A stretch of DNA of 64,000 nucleotides from Listeria cossartiae subsp. cayugensis (GCF_014229095.1 NZ_JAARZC010000003.1:186001-250000); one strand, 5' to 3'. Positions 11,842-20,950 are shown, numbered from the stretch's first letter. Notes: generated by a model from the sequence alone, not told the origin. Translations and numbers: made by a program.

Positions 11842-11885
11842 AAAAACAGGCGACCGCTTCGCAATATGCAATCTAGGTCACCTGT
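11842..11885 (-). terminator. Terminator of the DUF1129 gene
   Basis: 10-bp stem (11846-11855 with 11876-11885, one G-U pair), 20-base loop, T run on the minus strand. Abuts the Noc site. Confidence 0.75.
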
Positions 11886-11899
11886 CCGTGTCCATCTTC

Positions 11900-12562
11900 T
11901 TATAAAGATGGAATATTTTTCTTTTTCTTCACATAGAAACGTAGGGCAATAATAATTGCACCACCAACTGTGTTAACAATCGGACTTAACGCTACATTGA
12001 TATTTGGAGGAATTGTCACTTGTACAATCGTCATTACAAACATCCATATCGCAATGACTCCGACCGCTACTAGTAAGTATTTTATTGTTCCACCTTTTTG
12101 GCCTGCACGCATATTGGATGCGTATTTACGTAAGATCAGCATCGCAAAACCACCGACAACTGCAGTGATTAATAACACGATAATTCCTAAAGTCTGTGCA
12201 TTTTTTTGGAAATAAGCACTAATTCCAGAAATCAACATCATCGCTCCAAGTACAAGGAGCCCGCCATCAAGAACTAGCCACCATTTATCCGTATTTTGCT
12301 CAACCGTAGCAGCTTTCACATCTAAAGAAACAACATATTCTGTTGGTGTTAAATTAAATAATTTTCTCGCTGTTATGCCTTTTTTCTGTTCGGCTAAAAT
12401 CTTTTCGCTCATTTCATAAACAATCACTTCTTGTTGTTCTTCGCCGTAATGAGTTCCTCGCAAATGCTTTTCAACTTCCATTACATATTGCAAATTCCGC
12501 TTTGTTAAACTAGCTTTTAATTCAGCTAATTGCGGTTTATTCGTTTCTGTTTCTGTGGTCAA
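11900..12562 (-). CDS. DUF1129 family membrane protein
   Basis: Start placed at TTG 12562, eight bases after GGGAGGA; a GTG at 12580 overlaps that site. About 220 residues: a soluble N-terminal region (LTKRNLQYVMEVEKHLRGTHYGEEQQEVI and the TARKLFNLTPTEYV segment) followed by four hydrophobic segments, the layout of DUF1129 proteins. Function unknown. It follows the ABC exporter genes on the same strand after about 70 bases. Confidence 0.75.
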   Translation of the reverse strand: MTTETETNKPQLAELKASLTKRNLQYVMEVEKHLRGTHYGEEQQEVIVYEMSEKILAEQKKGITARKLFNLTPTEYVVSLDVKAATVEQNTDKWWLVLDGGLLVLGAMMLISGISAYFQKNAQTLGIIVLLITAVVGGFAMLILRKYASNMRAGQKGGTIKYLLVAVGVIAIWMFVMTIVQVTIPPNINVALSPIVNTVGGAIIIALRFYVKKKKNIPSL

Positions 12563-12632
12563 TGCTAAATCCTCCCTCACTCATTCTATCCTCTATTATA
12601 CCGGACTTACCTACTATAAAAAAGCTATTTTT

Positions 12633-13763
12633 TTAATTCGTTTTAGACATCTGGAAAAGGCCACGCATTTTATTTAAAATGTAAAGCGCTAAAATAAAAC
12701 TAGCAATCGTCGCGCCTACTCCCCAAGCTAGATAACCGATGAAACCAAGCTCTGTATCCGTCACAGCCAAATTAGCTGCAGCCATCCCAACAAACAACGA
12801 AAACAATACTAAAAACGGCCATTTCACCCAAGAAAATGCAAATAAATAACCACTTCGTTCAATATGCTGCTTTTTATATAAAATTAAAATAGCTATAACC
12901 ATCAACACACTTAATATCACGCTATAAATTACCGCACCAAACGAAGGCGATTCAAACGAAAACGGAGAAAATACATTCACATAATCCTCAAACCGCAACA
13001 GTTTAGACATCCCTTGATCCCCACCATGCGGCCAAATAAAGTTATACATATTATCCAAAGTAGGATTTAACACGTTCGGCAATAACATCACCCCAAACGC
13101 CACAAATGCCGAAGCAATCGGCGAACCTATCAATAAACCGATTAAAATAGCTACTAAAAATATAACAATATAAGAAAATAGCCCGCCAACAATATCGACC
13201 CAAAATTTCGCTGCATCAAACCGGACATATTCAGTTGGTACTTGCGACAAGAAATAAGCCAAACCAATACCCATAGACGCCATATAACTTAATGCAATCG
13301 TCGCTATCCCCATAATCATTTTAACCCCAACAATATGCGTCCTTTTATACGGCAGTGAGGCAGTAAATCGATTCGCCCTTGTGTATCGTTCAAAAATAAC
13401 CGCTAAAACCCCTAAAATAAACACACTTATTTTAATCAGCGTAAAAAACATCTCTACTTGAAAATAAAACATAAATGGCATGTAATCCACAAACTCATCT
13501 TGAACAAAATTAGTGTACATCGGCACCGCCAAATAAGCGACCGTCAAACTAGCCTTCATTTCTTCATCAGACGTTTTAAATTCCGGATTTTCTTCCTGTT
13601 GTTTTATAAAATCACTGGATTCATAGTAGTCCTTTTGACTGTGCCACCTATCCGCATCCGACATTAATCCTAATGTAATCCCCAGAAAAAAAAGTAACGC
13701 CACGCCCAAAAGCATCCATCTCATATTGCGCCATTCCCGGTACCATAACCCTCGATTAAACAT
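12633..13763 (-). CDS. ABC exporter permease
   Basis: 376 residues from ATG 13763 (GGGGGTGAG upstream). Six or more membrane segments with a large extracytoplasmic loop after the first (about 35-100), the ABC-2 layout. No substrate signature. Its start is 19 bases downstream of the ATPase gene stop, so the two form one transporter. The family includes YtrB/YhcG-type systems with a GntR regulator, but none is adjacent here. Confidence 0.8.
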   Translation of the reverse strand: MFNRGLWYREWRNMRWMLLGVALLFFLGITLGLMSDADRWHSQKDYYESSDFIKQQEENPEFKTSDEEMKASLTVAYLAVPMYTNFVQDEFVDYMPFMFYFQVEMFFTLIKISVFILGVLAVIFERYTRANRFTASLPYKRTHIVGVKMIMGIATIALSYMASMGIGLAYFLSQVPTEYVRFDAAKFWVDIVGGLFSYIVIFLVAILIGLLIGSPIASAFVAFGVMLLPNVLNPTLDNMYNFIWPHGGDQGMSKLLRFEDYVNVFSPFSFESPSFGAVIYSVILSVLMVIAILILYKKQHIERSGYLFAFSWVKWPFLVLFSLFVGMAAANLAVTDTELGFIGYLAWGVGATIASFILALYILNKMRGLFQMSKTN

Positions 13764-13781
13764 TACTCGTCTCACCCCCTG

Positions 13782-14669
13782 CTATATCTCGTAATAATCT
13801 ATTTTGTCATTCGCCAAATGCACCGTGAAAATATCCTCTATCGATATCGACATTTCTTCCAATAAAACCGGTTCCTCCAAACGCAAATCAGCCAGAAAAC
13901 CACTTGCATTTTCCGTCACTAAAAGCGTGTAAATCCGCCCATTTCGATACAATAATTGCGCATTATTTTTCACAAATTCAGGTATTTTTTTCGTTTTAAA
14001 AGCCACCTGTATTTTAACCGCATCCGTTCGCATATCGTCTAAATAATAATCCAGCTCCACGCTCGCGCCTTTTAGAACAATCACCCGGTCTGCAATCGCC
14101 TCAAGCTCTTCCAAACGATGAGACGCAATCACCACACTCGTCCCGCGCTTCTTCACCGTATCCTTAATAATCGCCAAAATCTGTTTTTTTATAATAATAT
14201 CTAACCCGTCCATCGGCTCATCCAGCAACAAATACCGAACATTCAGCGAAAAAGCTAAAATAATAAAAAATAAAGCCTTTCGTCCCTTTGAAAAAGACAG
14301 TAATTTCGCCTTCATCGGTAGTTCAAATTGCTTCATTAGCTCCATAAAAAACGATTCATCAAAAGTTGTATAAATTTGCTTATAAATCTTAACAACTGTT
14401 TGCACGCTATATGTATTAAAGTGATTCATGTTGTCTTCCAAGAAAAATAGTTGTTGTTTCACTTCTGGGTGTTTAAAAATACTCTTCGAATCTAAGAAAA
14501 CATCGCCCTCATCTGGCAAATAAATCCCTGTCATCGTCGAAAATAATGTCGTTTTCCCCACACCATTTCGACCAATTAAAGCCGTTACCTCGCCAGCCTT
14601 CAAATCAAATGAAACATCCTTCAAAACCAAGTTATCATCCATCTTTTTAGTTAAGTTCCGAATTTCCAT
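13782..14669 (-). CDS. ABC exporter ATP-binding protein
   Basis: 295 residues from ATG 14669 (AGAGGTGG upstream). Walker A GRNGVGKTT, an atypical signature LSFSKGRKALFF in place of LSGGQ, Walker B YLLLDEPMDGLD and the switch His in VVIASHRLEELE. The SKGxxK signature is typical of YhcG/YtrB-like ATPases. Pairs with the permease at 12633-13763. Divergent from gshF. Confidence 0.88.
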   Translation of the reverse strand: MEIRNLTKKMDDNLVLKDVSFDLKAGEVTALIGRNGVGKTTLFSTMTGIYLPDEGDVFLDSKSIFKHPEVKQQLFFLEDNMNHFNTYSVQTVVKIYKQIYTTFDESFFMELMKQFELPMKAKLLSFSKGRKALFFIILAFSLNVRYLLLDEPMDGLDIIIKKQILAIIKDTVKKRGTSVVIASHRLEELEAIADRVIVLKGASVELDYYLDDMRTDAVKIQVAFKTKKIPEFVKNNAQLLYRNGRIYTLLVTENASGFLADLRLEEPVLLEEMSISIEDIFTVHLANDKIDYYEI

Positions 14670-14838
14670 TTTTCCACCTCTTTCACTCATTATATAAGCT
14701 CTGTACTATTTTTTCTACACTTTTAAAAACTTTCTATTAATTCACGAAAGAAAGTTGCAAACCAATCATTATACTAATTTCACATATTGCGGTAAAATAT
14801 CTCTATATGAACTTATTTAAAACCCCTGAGGTGAAAAC

Positions 14839-17169
14839 ATGATAAAACTTGATACGACCATGCTCGATTCTTTTAAACAAAACCCGACGCTCCGGAAGTA
14901 CTTATTTTCTGGACATTTTGGTTTGGAAAAAGAAAATATCCGCGTAACTTCTGATGGAAAATTGGCTCTAACGCCACATCCAGCTATTTTTGGCCCAAAA
15001 GAAGATAACCCTTATATTAAAACCGATTTTTCGGAAAGTCAGATTGAAATGATTACTCCGGTAACGGATTCGATTGACTCTGTATATGAATGGCTTGAAA
15101 ACCTTCATAATATCGTTTCGTTGCGCTCCAAAAACGAACTACTTTGGCCGTCTAGTAATCCGCCAATTTTACCAGCAGAAGAAGATATTCCGATTGCTGA
15201 ATATAAAACGCCCGATAGCCCGGACAGAAAATACCGCGAGCACTTGGCTAAAGGCTATGGCAAGAAAATCCAATTATTATCCGGCATTCATTATAATTTC
15301 TCTTTCCCGGAAGCCTTAATTGACGGACTTTACGCCGAAATTAGCCTCCCAGAAGAATCCAAGCAAGACTTTAAAAACCGCCTATATTTAAAAGTTGCCA
15401 AATACTTTATGAAAAATCGTTGGTTGCTCATTTATTTAACTGGCGCGAGTCCAGTCTACCTTGCTGATTTTACAAAAACGGCAAACGAAGAAGCTTTGCC
15501 TGATGGCACTAGCGCCCTTCGTGACGGCATTTCACTTCGCAATAGTAACGCTGGCTATAAAAATAAAGAATCGCTTTTCGTCAATTACAATTCATTTGAC
15601 GCTTATATTTCTAGCATTTCGAACTATATTGAAGAAGGCAAAATCGAAAGTATGCGCGAATTTTACAACCCAATCCGTTTGAAAAATGCTCATACTGATC
15701 AAACCGTGGAAAGTTTAGCGAAACACGGCGTGGAATACTTAGAAATCCGCTCCATTGACCTAAACCCGCTGGAGCCAAACGGAATTTCCAAAGATGAACT
15801 TGCCTTCATCCACCTATTTTTAATCAAAGGTTTGCTTTCAGAAGACCGCGAACTATGCGCAAACAACCAACAATTAGCTGATGAAAACGAAAATAACATT
15901 GCGCTAAACGGCCTTGCACAACCCGCCATTAAAAATTGTGATAACGAAGAAATGTCCGTAGTCGATGCTGGCCTTTTAGAGCTCAACAAAATGAGCGACT
16001 TCATCCAAGACTTGCTACCAGAAGACACCCAGCGCCAAGCAATCATCGAAAAACAAAAAGAACGTCTGCTACACCCTGAAAAAACAATCGCCGCACAAGT
16101 AAAACAACAAATAACCAAACAAGGCTACGTCGGCTTCCATTTAAACCAAGCAAAAACTTACATGGAAGAAACCGAAGCACTAGCCTATAAACTAATCGGC
16201 GCCGAAGACATGGAGCTTTCCACTCAAATTATTTGGAAAGATGCGATTGCACGCGGCATCAAAGTCGACGTATTAGACCGAGCTGAAAACTTCCTCCGCT
16301 TCCAAAAAGGCGACCACGTGGAATACGTTAAACAAGCCAGCAAAACGTCCAAAGATAACTACGTCTCCGTCTTAATGATGGAAAACAAAGTAGTCACAAA
16401 GCTTGTACTCGCAGAACACGGAATCCGCGTCCCATTTGGCGACAGTTTTAGCGACCAAGCCCTCGCACTCGAAGCGTTCTCTCTATTTGAGGATAAACAA
16501 ATCGTTGTGAAACCTAAGTCCACCAATTACGGATGGGGTATCAGCATTTTCAAAAATAAATTCACGCTGGAAGATTACCAAGAAGCTTTAAATATCGCAT
16601 TTAGTTATGACAGCTCCGTTATTATCGAGGAGTTCATTCCTGGCGACGAATTCCGTTTCTTAGTTATTAACGACAAAGTTGAAGCCGTGCTAAAACGCGT
16701 ACCCGCTAACGTTACTGGCGATGGAATCCATACTGTTCGCGAATTAGTCGAAGAAAAAAACACCGATCCATTGCGCGGAACTGACCATTTAAAACCACTT
16801 GAAAAAATCCGTACTGGCCCAGAAGAAACACTCATGCTTTCCATGCAAAAACTTTCTTGGGACAGCATTCCAAAAGCAGAAGAAACTATCTATCTTCGCG
16901 AAAATTCCAACGTCAGCACTGGCGGCGATAGCATTGACTACACCGAAGAAATGGACGATTACTTCAAAGAAATAGCCATTCGCGCCACACAAGTCCTTGA
17001 CGCCAAAATTTGCGGCGTAGACATCATTGTTCCACGTGAAACAATTGACCGTGATAAACACGCTATCATCGAGTTGAATTTCAATCCCGCGATGCACATG
17101 CACTGCTTCCCGTATCAAGGGGAGAAGAAAAAAATTGGTGATAAGATTTTAGATTTCTTATTTGAATAA
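14839..17169 (+). CDS. gshF: Bifunctional glutamate-cysteine ligase / glutathione synthetase
   Basis: 776 residues, the length of fused GshF (GshAB) enzymes that make glutathione from Glu, Cys and Gly in Gram-positives. The N-terminal gamma-glutamylcysteine ligase half (about 1-480) starts with FGLEKENIRVT and contains HYNFSFPEALID. The C-terminal half (about 490-776) is an ATP-grasp domain (VVKPKSTNYGWGI, EEFIPGDEFRFLVI, ELNFNPAMHMH). GAGGTG precedes ATG 14839. A perfect parS match lies inside the coding sequence at 17028. In pathogenic Listeria, glutathione is an activator of PrfA. Confidence 0.97.
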   Translation: MIKLDTTMLDSFKQNPTLRKYLFSGHFGLEKENIRVTSDGKLALTPHPAIFGPKEDNPYIKTDFSESQIEMITPVTDSIDSVYEWLENLHNIVSLRSKNELLWPSSNPPILPAEEDIPIAEYKTPDSPDRKYREHLAKGYGKKIQLLSGIHYNFSFPEALIDGLYAEISLPEESKQDFKNRLYLKVAKYFMKNRWLLIYLTGASPVYLADFTKTANEEALPDGTSALRDGISLRNSNAGYKNKESLFVNYNSFDAYISSISNYIEEGKIESMREFYNPIRLKNAHTDQTVESLAKHGVEYLEIRSIDLNPLEPNGISKDELAFIHLFLIKGLLSEDRELCANNQQLADENENNIALNGLAQPAIKNCDNEEMSVVDAGLLELNKMSDFIQDLLPEDTQRQAIIEKQKERLLHPEKTIAAQVKQQITKQGYVGFHLNQAKTYMEETEALAYKLIGAEDMELSTQIIWKDAIARGIKVDVLDRAENFLRFQKGDHVEYVKQASKTSKDNYVSVLMMENKVVTKLVLAEHGIRVPFGDSFSDQALALEAFSLFEDKQIVVKPKSTNYGWGISIFKNKFTLEDYQEALNIAFSYDSSVIIEEFIPGDEFRFLVINDKVEAVLKRVPANVTGDGIHTVRELVEEKNTDPLRGTDHLKPLEKIRTGPEETLMLSMQKLSWDSIPKAEETIYLRENSNVSTGGDSIDYTEEMDDYFKEIAIRATQVLDAKICGVDIIVPRETIDRDKHAIIELNFNPAMHMHCFPYQGEKKKIGDKILDFLFE
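17028..17043. other. parS site inside gshF
   Basis: TGTTCCACGTGAAACA fits the consensus TGTTNCACGTGAAACA exactly. It lies in the coding sequence of the ATP-grasp domain, about 7.9 kb from the nearest intact parS on its right. Confidence 0.85.
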
Positions 17170-17215
17170 AAAAGAACCGTCATCCTCTCGCTTTAAGGAG
17201 GATGACGGTTCTTTT
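17170..17215. terminator. Bidirectional terminator after gshF
   Basis: Perfect 18-bp stem (17170-17187 with 17198-17215), 10-base loop, A/T runs at both feet. Serves gshF and the convergent small gene. Confidence 0.95.
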
Positions 17216-17400
17216 CAATTCCTAGCTAATAAAAGCTTATTTGTAATTAAATTTAAGACAAAATAAATTCCTACAAAGCTGCCCCAATAAACAAACAAAT
17301 TCTCATACCCCAACAGCAACATCCTAAATAAAATTTTATGAATAAGAACAACAAATAAGATAAGCCCACTATTCACCAAAGAAATACCAACTATTTTCAT
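17215..17400 (-). CDS. Small two-helix membrane protein
   Basis: 61 residues from ATG 17400 with AAAGGAG upstream (the frame opens at 17460, without a ribosome site). Two hydrophobic helices (ISLVNSGLILFVVLIHKILF and YWGSFVGIYFVLNLI). No family recognised. Convergent with gshF and sharing its terminator; the stop codon touches the hairpin. The 490 bases on its upstream side (17401-17893) hold no other gene that I can support. Confidence 0.6.
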   Translation of the reverse strand: MKIVGISLVNSGLILFVVLIHKILFRMLLLGYENLFVYWGSFVGIYFVLNLITNKLLLARN

Positions 17401-17852
17401 TTTATTTCTCCTTTCTGGATTTGAGTGACACGATCTGCTTTTTCGGAGATTTCTTGACATTTAGTATGGAAAATTTATTATCACATCCTTTGTTAAAGGC
17501 TATCTTTACTGTAACATTAACAAACCATGTATAACCAAAACCGTAATAAACGACTTAACTCTTATCATAAATAGCTAAAATTATAGTATCTTAGTGCATT
17601 TTCTACACATATCGTGTTAAAAACCTTCATTTTCAGAATAAAAAAAGCGCTAAACGGCTCATTATACATGTTTCTATTCAGCATCAAGCTGGATAGTCAC
17701 AAAAGTTTCATATACTAGCTTAACTTAAACATATGTAGTTGAACTTTTTCACTTAAATACCGAAATCATGTAAATATCATTGTATATTTATTCAAACACT
17801 CACCAACACTTTATCTTTCCGCCCATATATACTACAATGAACTTTAACGAAA

Positions 17853-17872
17853 AAACGGAACCTTCTCCGTTT
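17853..17872 (+). promoter_or_regulatory. Hairpin in the 5' leader of the efflux gene
   Basis: Perfect 7-bp inverted repeat AAACGGA/TCCGTTT 20 bases before the ribosome site of the leader peptide. A -10-like TATACT lies at 17828-17833, but I see no matching -35. Confidence 0.4.
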
Positions 17873-17893
17873 AAAATAGAAAGGGGTGACTGC

Positions 17894-17965
17894 ATGCTTT
17901 TTTACGAGCGTATTAAAATCATGGTCCCACCATTTCCCTGTGAAGGATGTTTTTTTCCCAGATAA
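17894..17965 (+). CDS. 23-residue leader peptide of the MFS efflux gene
   Basis: ATG 17894 has AAAGGGGTGA at good spacing, and the reading frame stops 24 bases before the MFS start. The peptide reads MLFYERIKIM then VPPFPCEGCFFPR. The PPFP and FFP segments are the kind of proline-rich sequence on which ribosomes slow. Short translated leaders ahead of efflux genes usually couple expression to translation inhibitors. No clean terminator or anti-terminator pair was found, so the mechanism is open. Confidence 0.5.
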   Translation: MLFYERIKIMVPPFPCEGCFFPR

Positions 17966-17989
17966 ATAACTTATTCAGGAGAGAATTTT

Positions 17990-19180
17990 ATGGAAAAAAA
18001 CATCGAAACAAAGAAAATCAATTTAGCATTACTTGTTTGCCTTGTGGGATTTCCACAAATTAGCGAAACTATTTATACGCCTTCTTTAACTGAGATTGCT
18101 ACGAGCTACGGCGTCTCATTAAATTTGGCTCAAATGACTTTAAGTATCTACTTTCTTGCTTTTGCAGTTGGTGTCTTCTTTTGGGGCGTTAGTTCCGATT
18201 TTTTAGGTCGACGAAAAGCAATGAACTTTGGGTTATTTATTTACATTATAGGTTGTTTGGTTTGCCTTATGTCTAATAGTATTACTGTCCTTTTTATCGG
18301 GCGGTTTATCCAAGCATTTGGTGCTAGCACGGGCTCGGTTACTACGCAAACAATTTTACGCGACAACTATCACGGAACGGATCGCCACCATTTATTTGCA
18401 AAAATATCAGCTGCCTTAGCCTTTTCGCCAGCAATAGGTCCATTAGTTGGTGGGTTTATCGGACAGTATTACGGCTTTCGTGTAGTATTTTTATTTCTAG
18501 TAATGATGGGAATGGGCTTGCTATTCTGGAGTTTAAAACGACTACCCGAAACTATTATTGTTACGTCTCATTCTTTCAGCGCGCAGAAAATGGTAGGCAT
18601 TGGTAAAAAAATGGTAGGCGACCGCTACACTGTTGCGTTTGGTGTGTTAATTGGTATTTTTAACGGCATTTTGTTTAGTTACTATTCCGAAGCCCCAACT
18701 ATATTTATCGAAAAGTTCCATTTTAGCCAGAGTCAGTATGGCTTTATGGGATGTGCTGTCGCGGCGGCAACTATATTAGGTGCATGGCTTTCCAACCGGC
18801 GCCTAAAACAGCATTCGCCACAGAAGATAATTACAGAAGGAATTTTGTTAGCCCTTGGCGGAACTCTATCTCTTAACATAGTTTCTGCATTACCCTTAAT
18901 AATCCAAGTGATAGCGTATATCCTCTTCATTTGTATTATCTTGGTAGGAATCGGCATGGCATTACCAAACTGTTTGAGCTTAGCGCTAGTGAAATTTCAA
19001 GAAGTTGCAGGTACGGCTGGTGCCTTTTTAAGCTTAGGGTACTATGTCATTGTCAGTATTTGTACGTTTTTAATCGGAATCCTACACTCAGGATCACTCT
19101 TTGTATTTCCAGCGTTTTGCACAGTGCTACTCTTAATTGCACTTACTTGTATAAAAGCTGTAACTAGAAAAAATAGCTAA
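17990..19180 (+). CDS. MFS multidrug efflux transporter, Bcr/CflA-like
   Basis: 396 residues with about twelve membrane helices. The loop 2-3 motif GVSSDFLGRRKAMNFG matches MFS motif A, and SFAFSPAIGPLVGG-like AALAFSPAIGPLVGGFIGQ is motif C of drug:H+ antiporters. AGGAGAG precedes ATG 17990. A 23-codon translated leader sits immediately upstream. Substrate unknown; Bcr/CflA members export chloramphenicol-type drugs, bicyclomycin or dipeptides. Confidence 0.85.
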   Translation: MEKNIETKKINLALLVCLVGFPQISETIYTPSLTEIATSYGVSLNLAQMTLSIYFLAFAVGVFFWGVSSDFLGRRKAMNFGLFIYIIGCLVCLMSNSITVLFIGRFIQAFGASTGSVTTQTILRDNYHGTDRHHLFAKISAALAFSPAIGPLVGGFIGQYYGFRVVFLFLVMMGMGLLFWSLKRLPETIIVTSHSFSAQKMVGIGKKMVGDRYTVAFGVLIGIFNGILFSYYSEAPTIFIEKFHFSQSQYGFMGCAVAAATILGAWLSNRRLKQHSPQKIITEGILLALGGTLSLNIVSALPLIIQVIAYILFICIILVGIGMALPNCLSLALVKFQEVAGTAGAFLSLGYYVIVSICTFLIGILHSGSLFVFPAFCTVLLLIALTCIKAVTRKNS

Positions 19181-19184
19181 CTAA

Positions 19185-19245
19185 AAAACAGGAAACTTTT
19201 GAAAGCCATTTGCGAAAACGGTGGCTTAAAGAAGTTTCCTGTTTT
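19185..19245. terminator. Bidirectional terminator
   Basis: 14-bp outer stem (19185-19198 with 19232-19245) plus an inner AAGCCA/TGGCTT stem, A/T flanks, between the convergent MFS gene and the 143-residue gene. Confidence 0.9.
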
Positions 19246-19675
19246 ATTTCAAACTTAAGCTAGTTGGCTTGTTTACATCCAACCTTATTTTAAAATTAGC
19301 GCTTGATTCGACAATTACGATACCTTCGCACTCTTCCATAATATTTACAAATGGATTGGAAGTTTCCGAGTATAAAACCCAAAGTAAATTTTTACTCTCA
19401 TCAAGATAAGCAACAAATCCTTCCGAACCATAACTTCCCTCACCAACACAACAGTAAAAACCATTGGATAACTTGATTTCCTTAAAAACATCGATTTTTG
19501 TCATGTTTTCTTGATCCGCTTTATAAACATCCAAAAATGAAAAGTAATGACCCTTTTTGATATCCGGAATGGGATAGTAGCTGATTTCCACCTCCACCCC
19601 CGAACCATCTGAAAAATGAAAGCCATTTTTAATCAGCAATTCTTCTCTATTCCATAAATCATTTATTCGTATCAT
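19244..19675 (-). CDS. Uncharacterised immunity-like protein
   Basis: 143 residues, soluble, acidic, beta-rich; no family recognised. Its last 60 residues (GSEGFVAYLDESKNLLWVLYSET and SNPFVNI) match the 64-residue protein at 19869-20063 (DNEGFIVKTDADNQINWMLFSTT and SNPFIKL), so the two are paralogues. With the SUKH-type gene at 21191 it forms a cluster of small variable proteins resembling orphan immunity genes of contact-dependent or polymorphic toxins. No toxin gene is visible nearby. Confidence 0.6.
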   Translation of the reverse strand: MIRINDLWNREELLIKNGFHFSDGSGVEVEISYYPIPDIKKGHYFSFLDVYKADQENMTKIDVFKEIKLSNGFYCCVGEGSYGSEGFVAYLDESKNLLWVLYSETSNPFVNIMEECEGIVIVESSANFKIRLDVNKPTSLSLK

Positions 19676-19684
19676 GGATTTCTT

Positions 19685-19839
19685 CTACCTCTCAATCTGC
19701 TCGTCATGAATTATTTCCGCCACATTAAGCTGATTCATCACATTTTTCATGAACTTATATCCCATCTCGTATAAAGAAAACTACGTATTTCCTCTTTTGA
19801 AAAATTACTGCCATATTCTAAAGAGTAGTTTTTTATCAT
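19685..19839 (-). pseudogene. Frameshifted small gene remnant
   Basis: ATG 19839 follows a strong AAAGGAG, and the frame reads MIKNYSLEYGSNFSKEEIR before stopping at 19747. From about 19770 an overlapping frame reads EMGYKFMKNVMNQLNVAEII to a stop at 19685. Joining them gives a continuous ~50-residue protein, so a one-base frameshift probably broke this gene. It sits between the two paralogous immunity-like genes. Confidence 0.45.
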
Positions 19840-19868
19840 AATTCTCCTTTCCGTTTCCAGTAACTCTT

Positions 19869-20063
19869 TTATTTTAAATTATTCAAAATAGAAATTTCAT
19901 TGGTTTTCACATTTAAAGTAATAAAGAATCCCGCAGTAGACTTTATATATACGATATTATTATTGGTTGTTAGTTTGATAAAAGGGTTTGATGTTGTAGA
20001 AAAAAGCATCCAATTAATCTGATTATCTGCATCTGTTTTGACAATAAATCCTTCATTGTCCAT
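19869..20063 (-). CDS. Short paralogue of the 143-residue protein
   Basis: 64 residues. ATG 20063 lies two bases after a GAGGTGAGGG ribosome site that contains the stop codon of the preceding gene, so translation is coupled. It corresponds to residues ~83-143 of the 19244-19675 product (shared EGF, W, SNPF and TLNV/RLDV positions). It may be the C-terminal half of a gene that was split, with the 86-residue ORF upstream as its partner, or a small immunity protein. Confidence 0.55.
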   Translation of the reverse strand: MDNEGFIVKTDADNQINWMLFSTTSNPFIKLTTNNNIVYIKSTAGFFITLNVKTNEISILNNLK

Positions 20064-20075
20064 CTCTCCCTCACC

Positions 20076-20336
20076 TCAGAAAACAAATTGATCGTCAACC
20101 GAAATACGATCATTTACTTGGCAATTTGCCCATGGATCCTTATAATCTAGCAATAGTTTAGGCAGTGTAGTATCTGCACCGTATGAAATAACGTATTCTT
20201 TTTTAAAAGTGTCTATTAAATTTTCGTTGTGCGTATATGTAATATCAATCAGTTTCACATGTTCAGAGTCTTTAACGATAACATCTATACCTATTAGTTG
20301 GTTTTGTAGCCATCTTCTTTGTAATTCGTTTAACAT
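20076..20336 (-). CDS. Uncharacterised 86-residue protein
   Basis: Starts at ATG 20336 after GGGGTGAAT. Soluble; text such as RRWLQNQLIGIDVIVKDSEH suggests an alpha/beta fold. No family recognised. Its stop overlaps the ribosome site of the 64-residue gene. Part of the cluster of small immunity-like genes. Confidence 0.55.
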   Translation of the reverse strand: MLNELQRRWLQNQLIGIDVIVKDSEHVKLIDITYTHNENLIDTFKKEYVISYGADTTLPKLLLDYKDPWANCQVNDRISVDDQFVF

Positions 20337-20356
20337 CTATTCACCCCATATCTAAT

Positions 20357-20370
20357 ATTTCCCGGGGAAT
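20357..20370. other. Probable Noc-binding site
   Basis: ATTTCCCGGGGAAT differs from the NBS palindrome ATTTCCCGGGAAAT at one position. Intergenic, 20 bases upstream of the 86-residue gene. Confidence 0.55.
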
Positions 20371-20399
20371 AAAAACTCTCCCCGTATACCTATCATAAC

Positions 20400-20433
20400 A
20401 AAAAAAGCACCAAACCCCTAAGAGTCTAATGCT
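20400..20433 (-). terminator. Terminator of the membrane protein gene
   Basis: 12-bp stem with several G-U pairs (20406-20417 with 20422-20433) and a T run on the minus strand. Confidence 0.7.
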
Positions 20434-20440
20434 TAATTTA

Positions 20441-20950
20441 TTATGCTAATTGTTCGTTCATGCTTTCCATTTGAGCAAGAAAGGCTTTTTGCCATTTTTT
20501 CTCGTTTAAGAATTCAATTGGGAACTGAGGATCGATCGTGTTTAAAATTTTAGCCCATGAATCGGTACGTAACGAAGATGCTTGACGAACTGTCATAACA
20601 AACATAGCTATAGTGCCTCCGATTAAATATAGAGCCAAAAGAATTCCTGCAGCTATTATAGCTATTATGTTGTTACTCATTACAAAGAAATAGATTATAT
20701 AACCTAAAACACCTGCTCCAACAAAGAATCCACCAATAAAAATAAACGTTTTCTTACGGTTACGTCCATAAGTAGAAATACCTAGTGCCTTTTCTAACAA
20801 GGCCATTTGGCGAATTGGATTTTTTTTCTTCGCAACTTGAATACCATATTTATCAATTAGTAAATGTGCTGCTTTTACTTCTTCTTTATTATTCTTCGGC
20901 ATAAGTACGATTAGAACAATAAAAAGTGCTATAAAAATTAACTGTACCAA
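20441..20950 (-). CDS. Uncharacterised membrane protein
   Basis: About 169 residues. TTG 20950 is chosen because AGGAG lies 8 bases upstream; a GTG at 20959 overlaps that site. One N-terminal helix (LIFIALFIVLIVLM), a basic cytoplasmic stretch (LLIDKYGIQVAKKKNP), then two more membrane helices around 70-125 and a soluble tail. No recognised domain. Monocistronic, with a terminator after it. Confidence 0.6.
   Translation of the reverse strand: MVQLIFIALFIVLIVLMPKNNKEEVKAAHLLIDKYGIQVAKKKNPIRQMALLEKALGISTYGRNRKKTFIFIGGFFVGAGVLGYIIYFFVMSNNIIAIIAAGILLALYLIGGTIAMFVMTVRQASSLRTDSWAKILNTIDPQFPIEFLNEKKWQKAFLAQMESMNEQLA

Noticed and set aside
17507-17533. PrfA box upstream of the efflux gene (TTAACA...)
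   Set aside because: The second half does not complete TTAACANNTGTTAA.
17401-17893. A gene in the 490-base gap upstream of the leader peptide
   Set aside because: Only short frames without ribosome sites; I see no conserved feature beyond weak promoter-like motifs.
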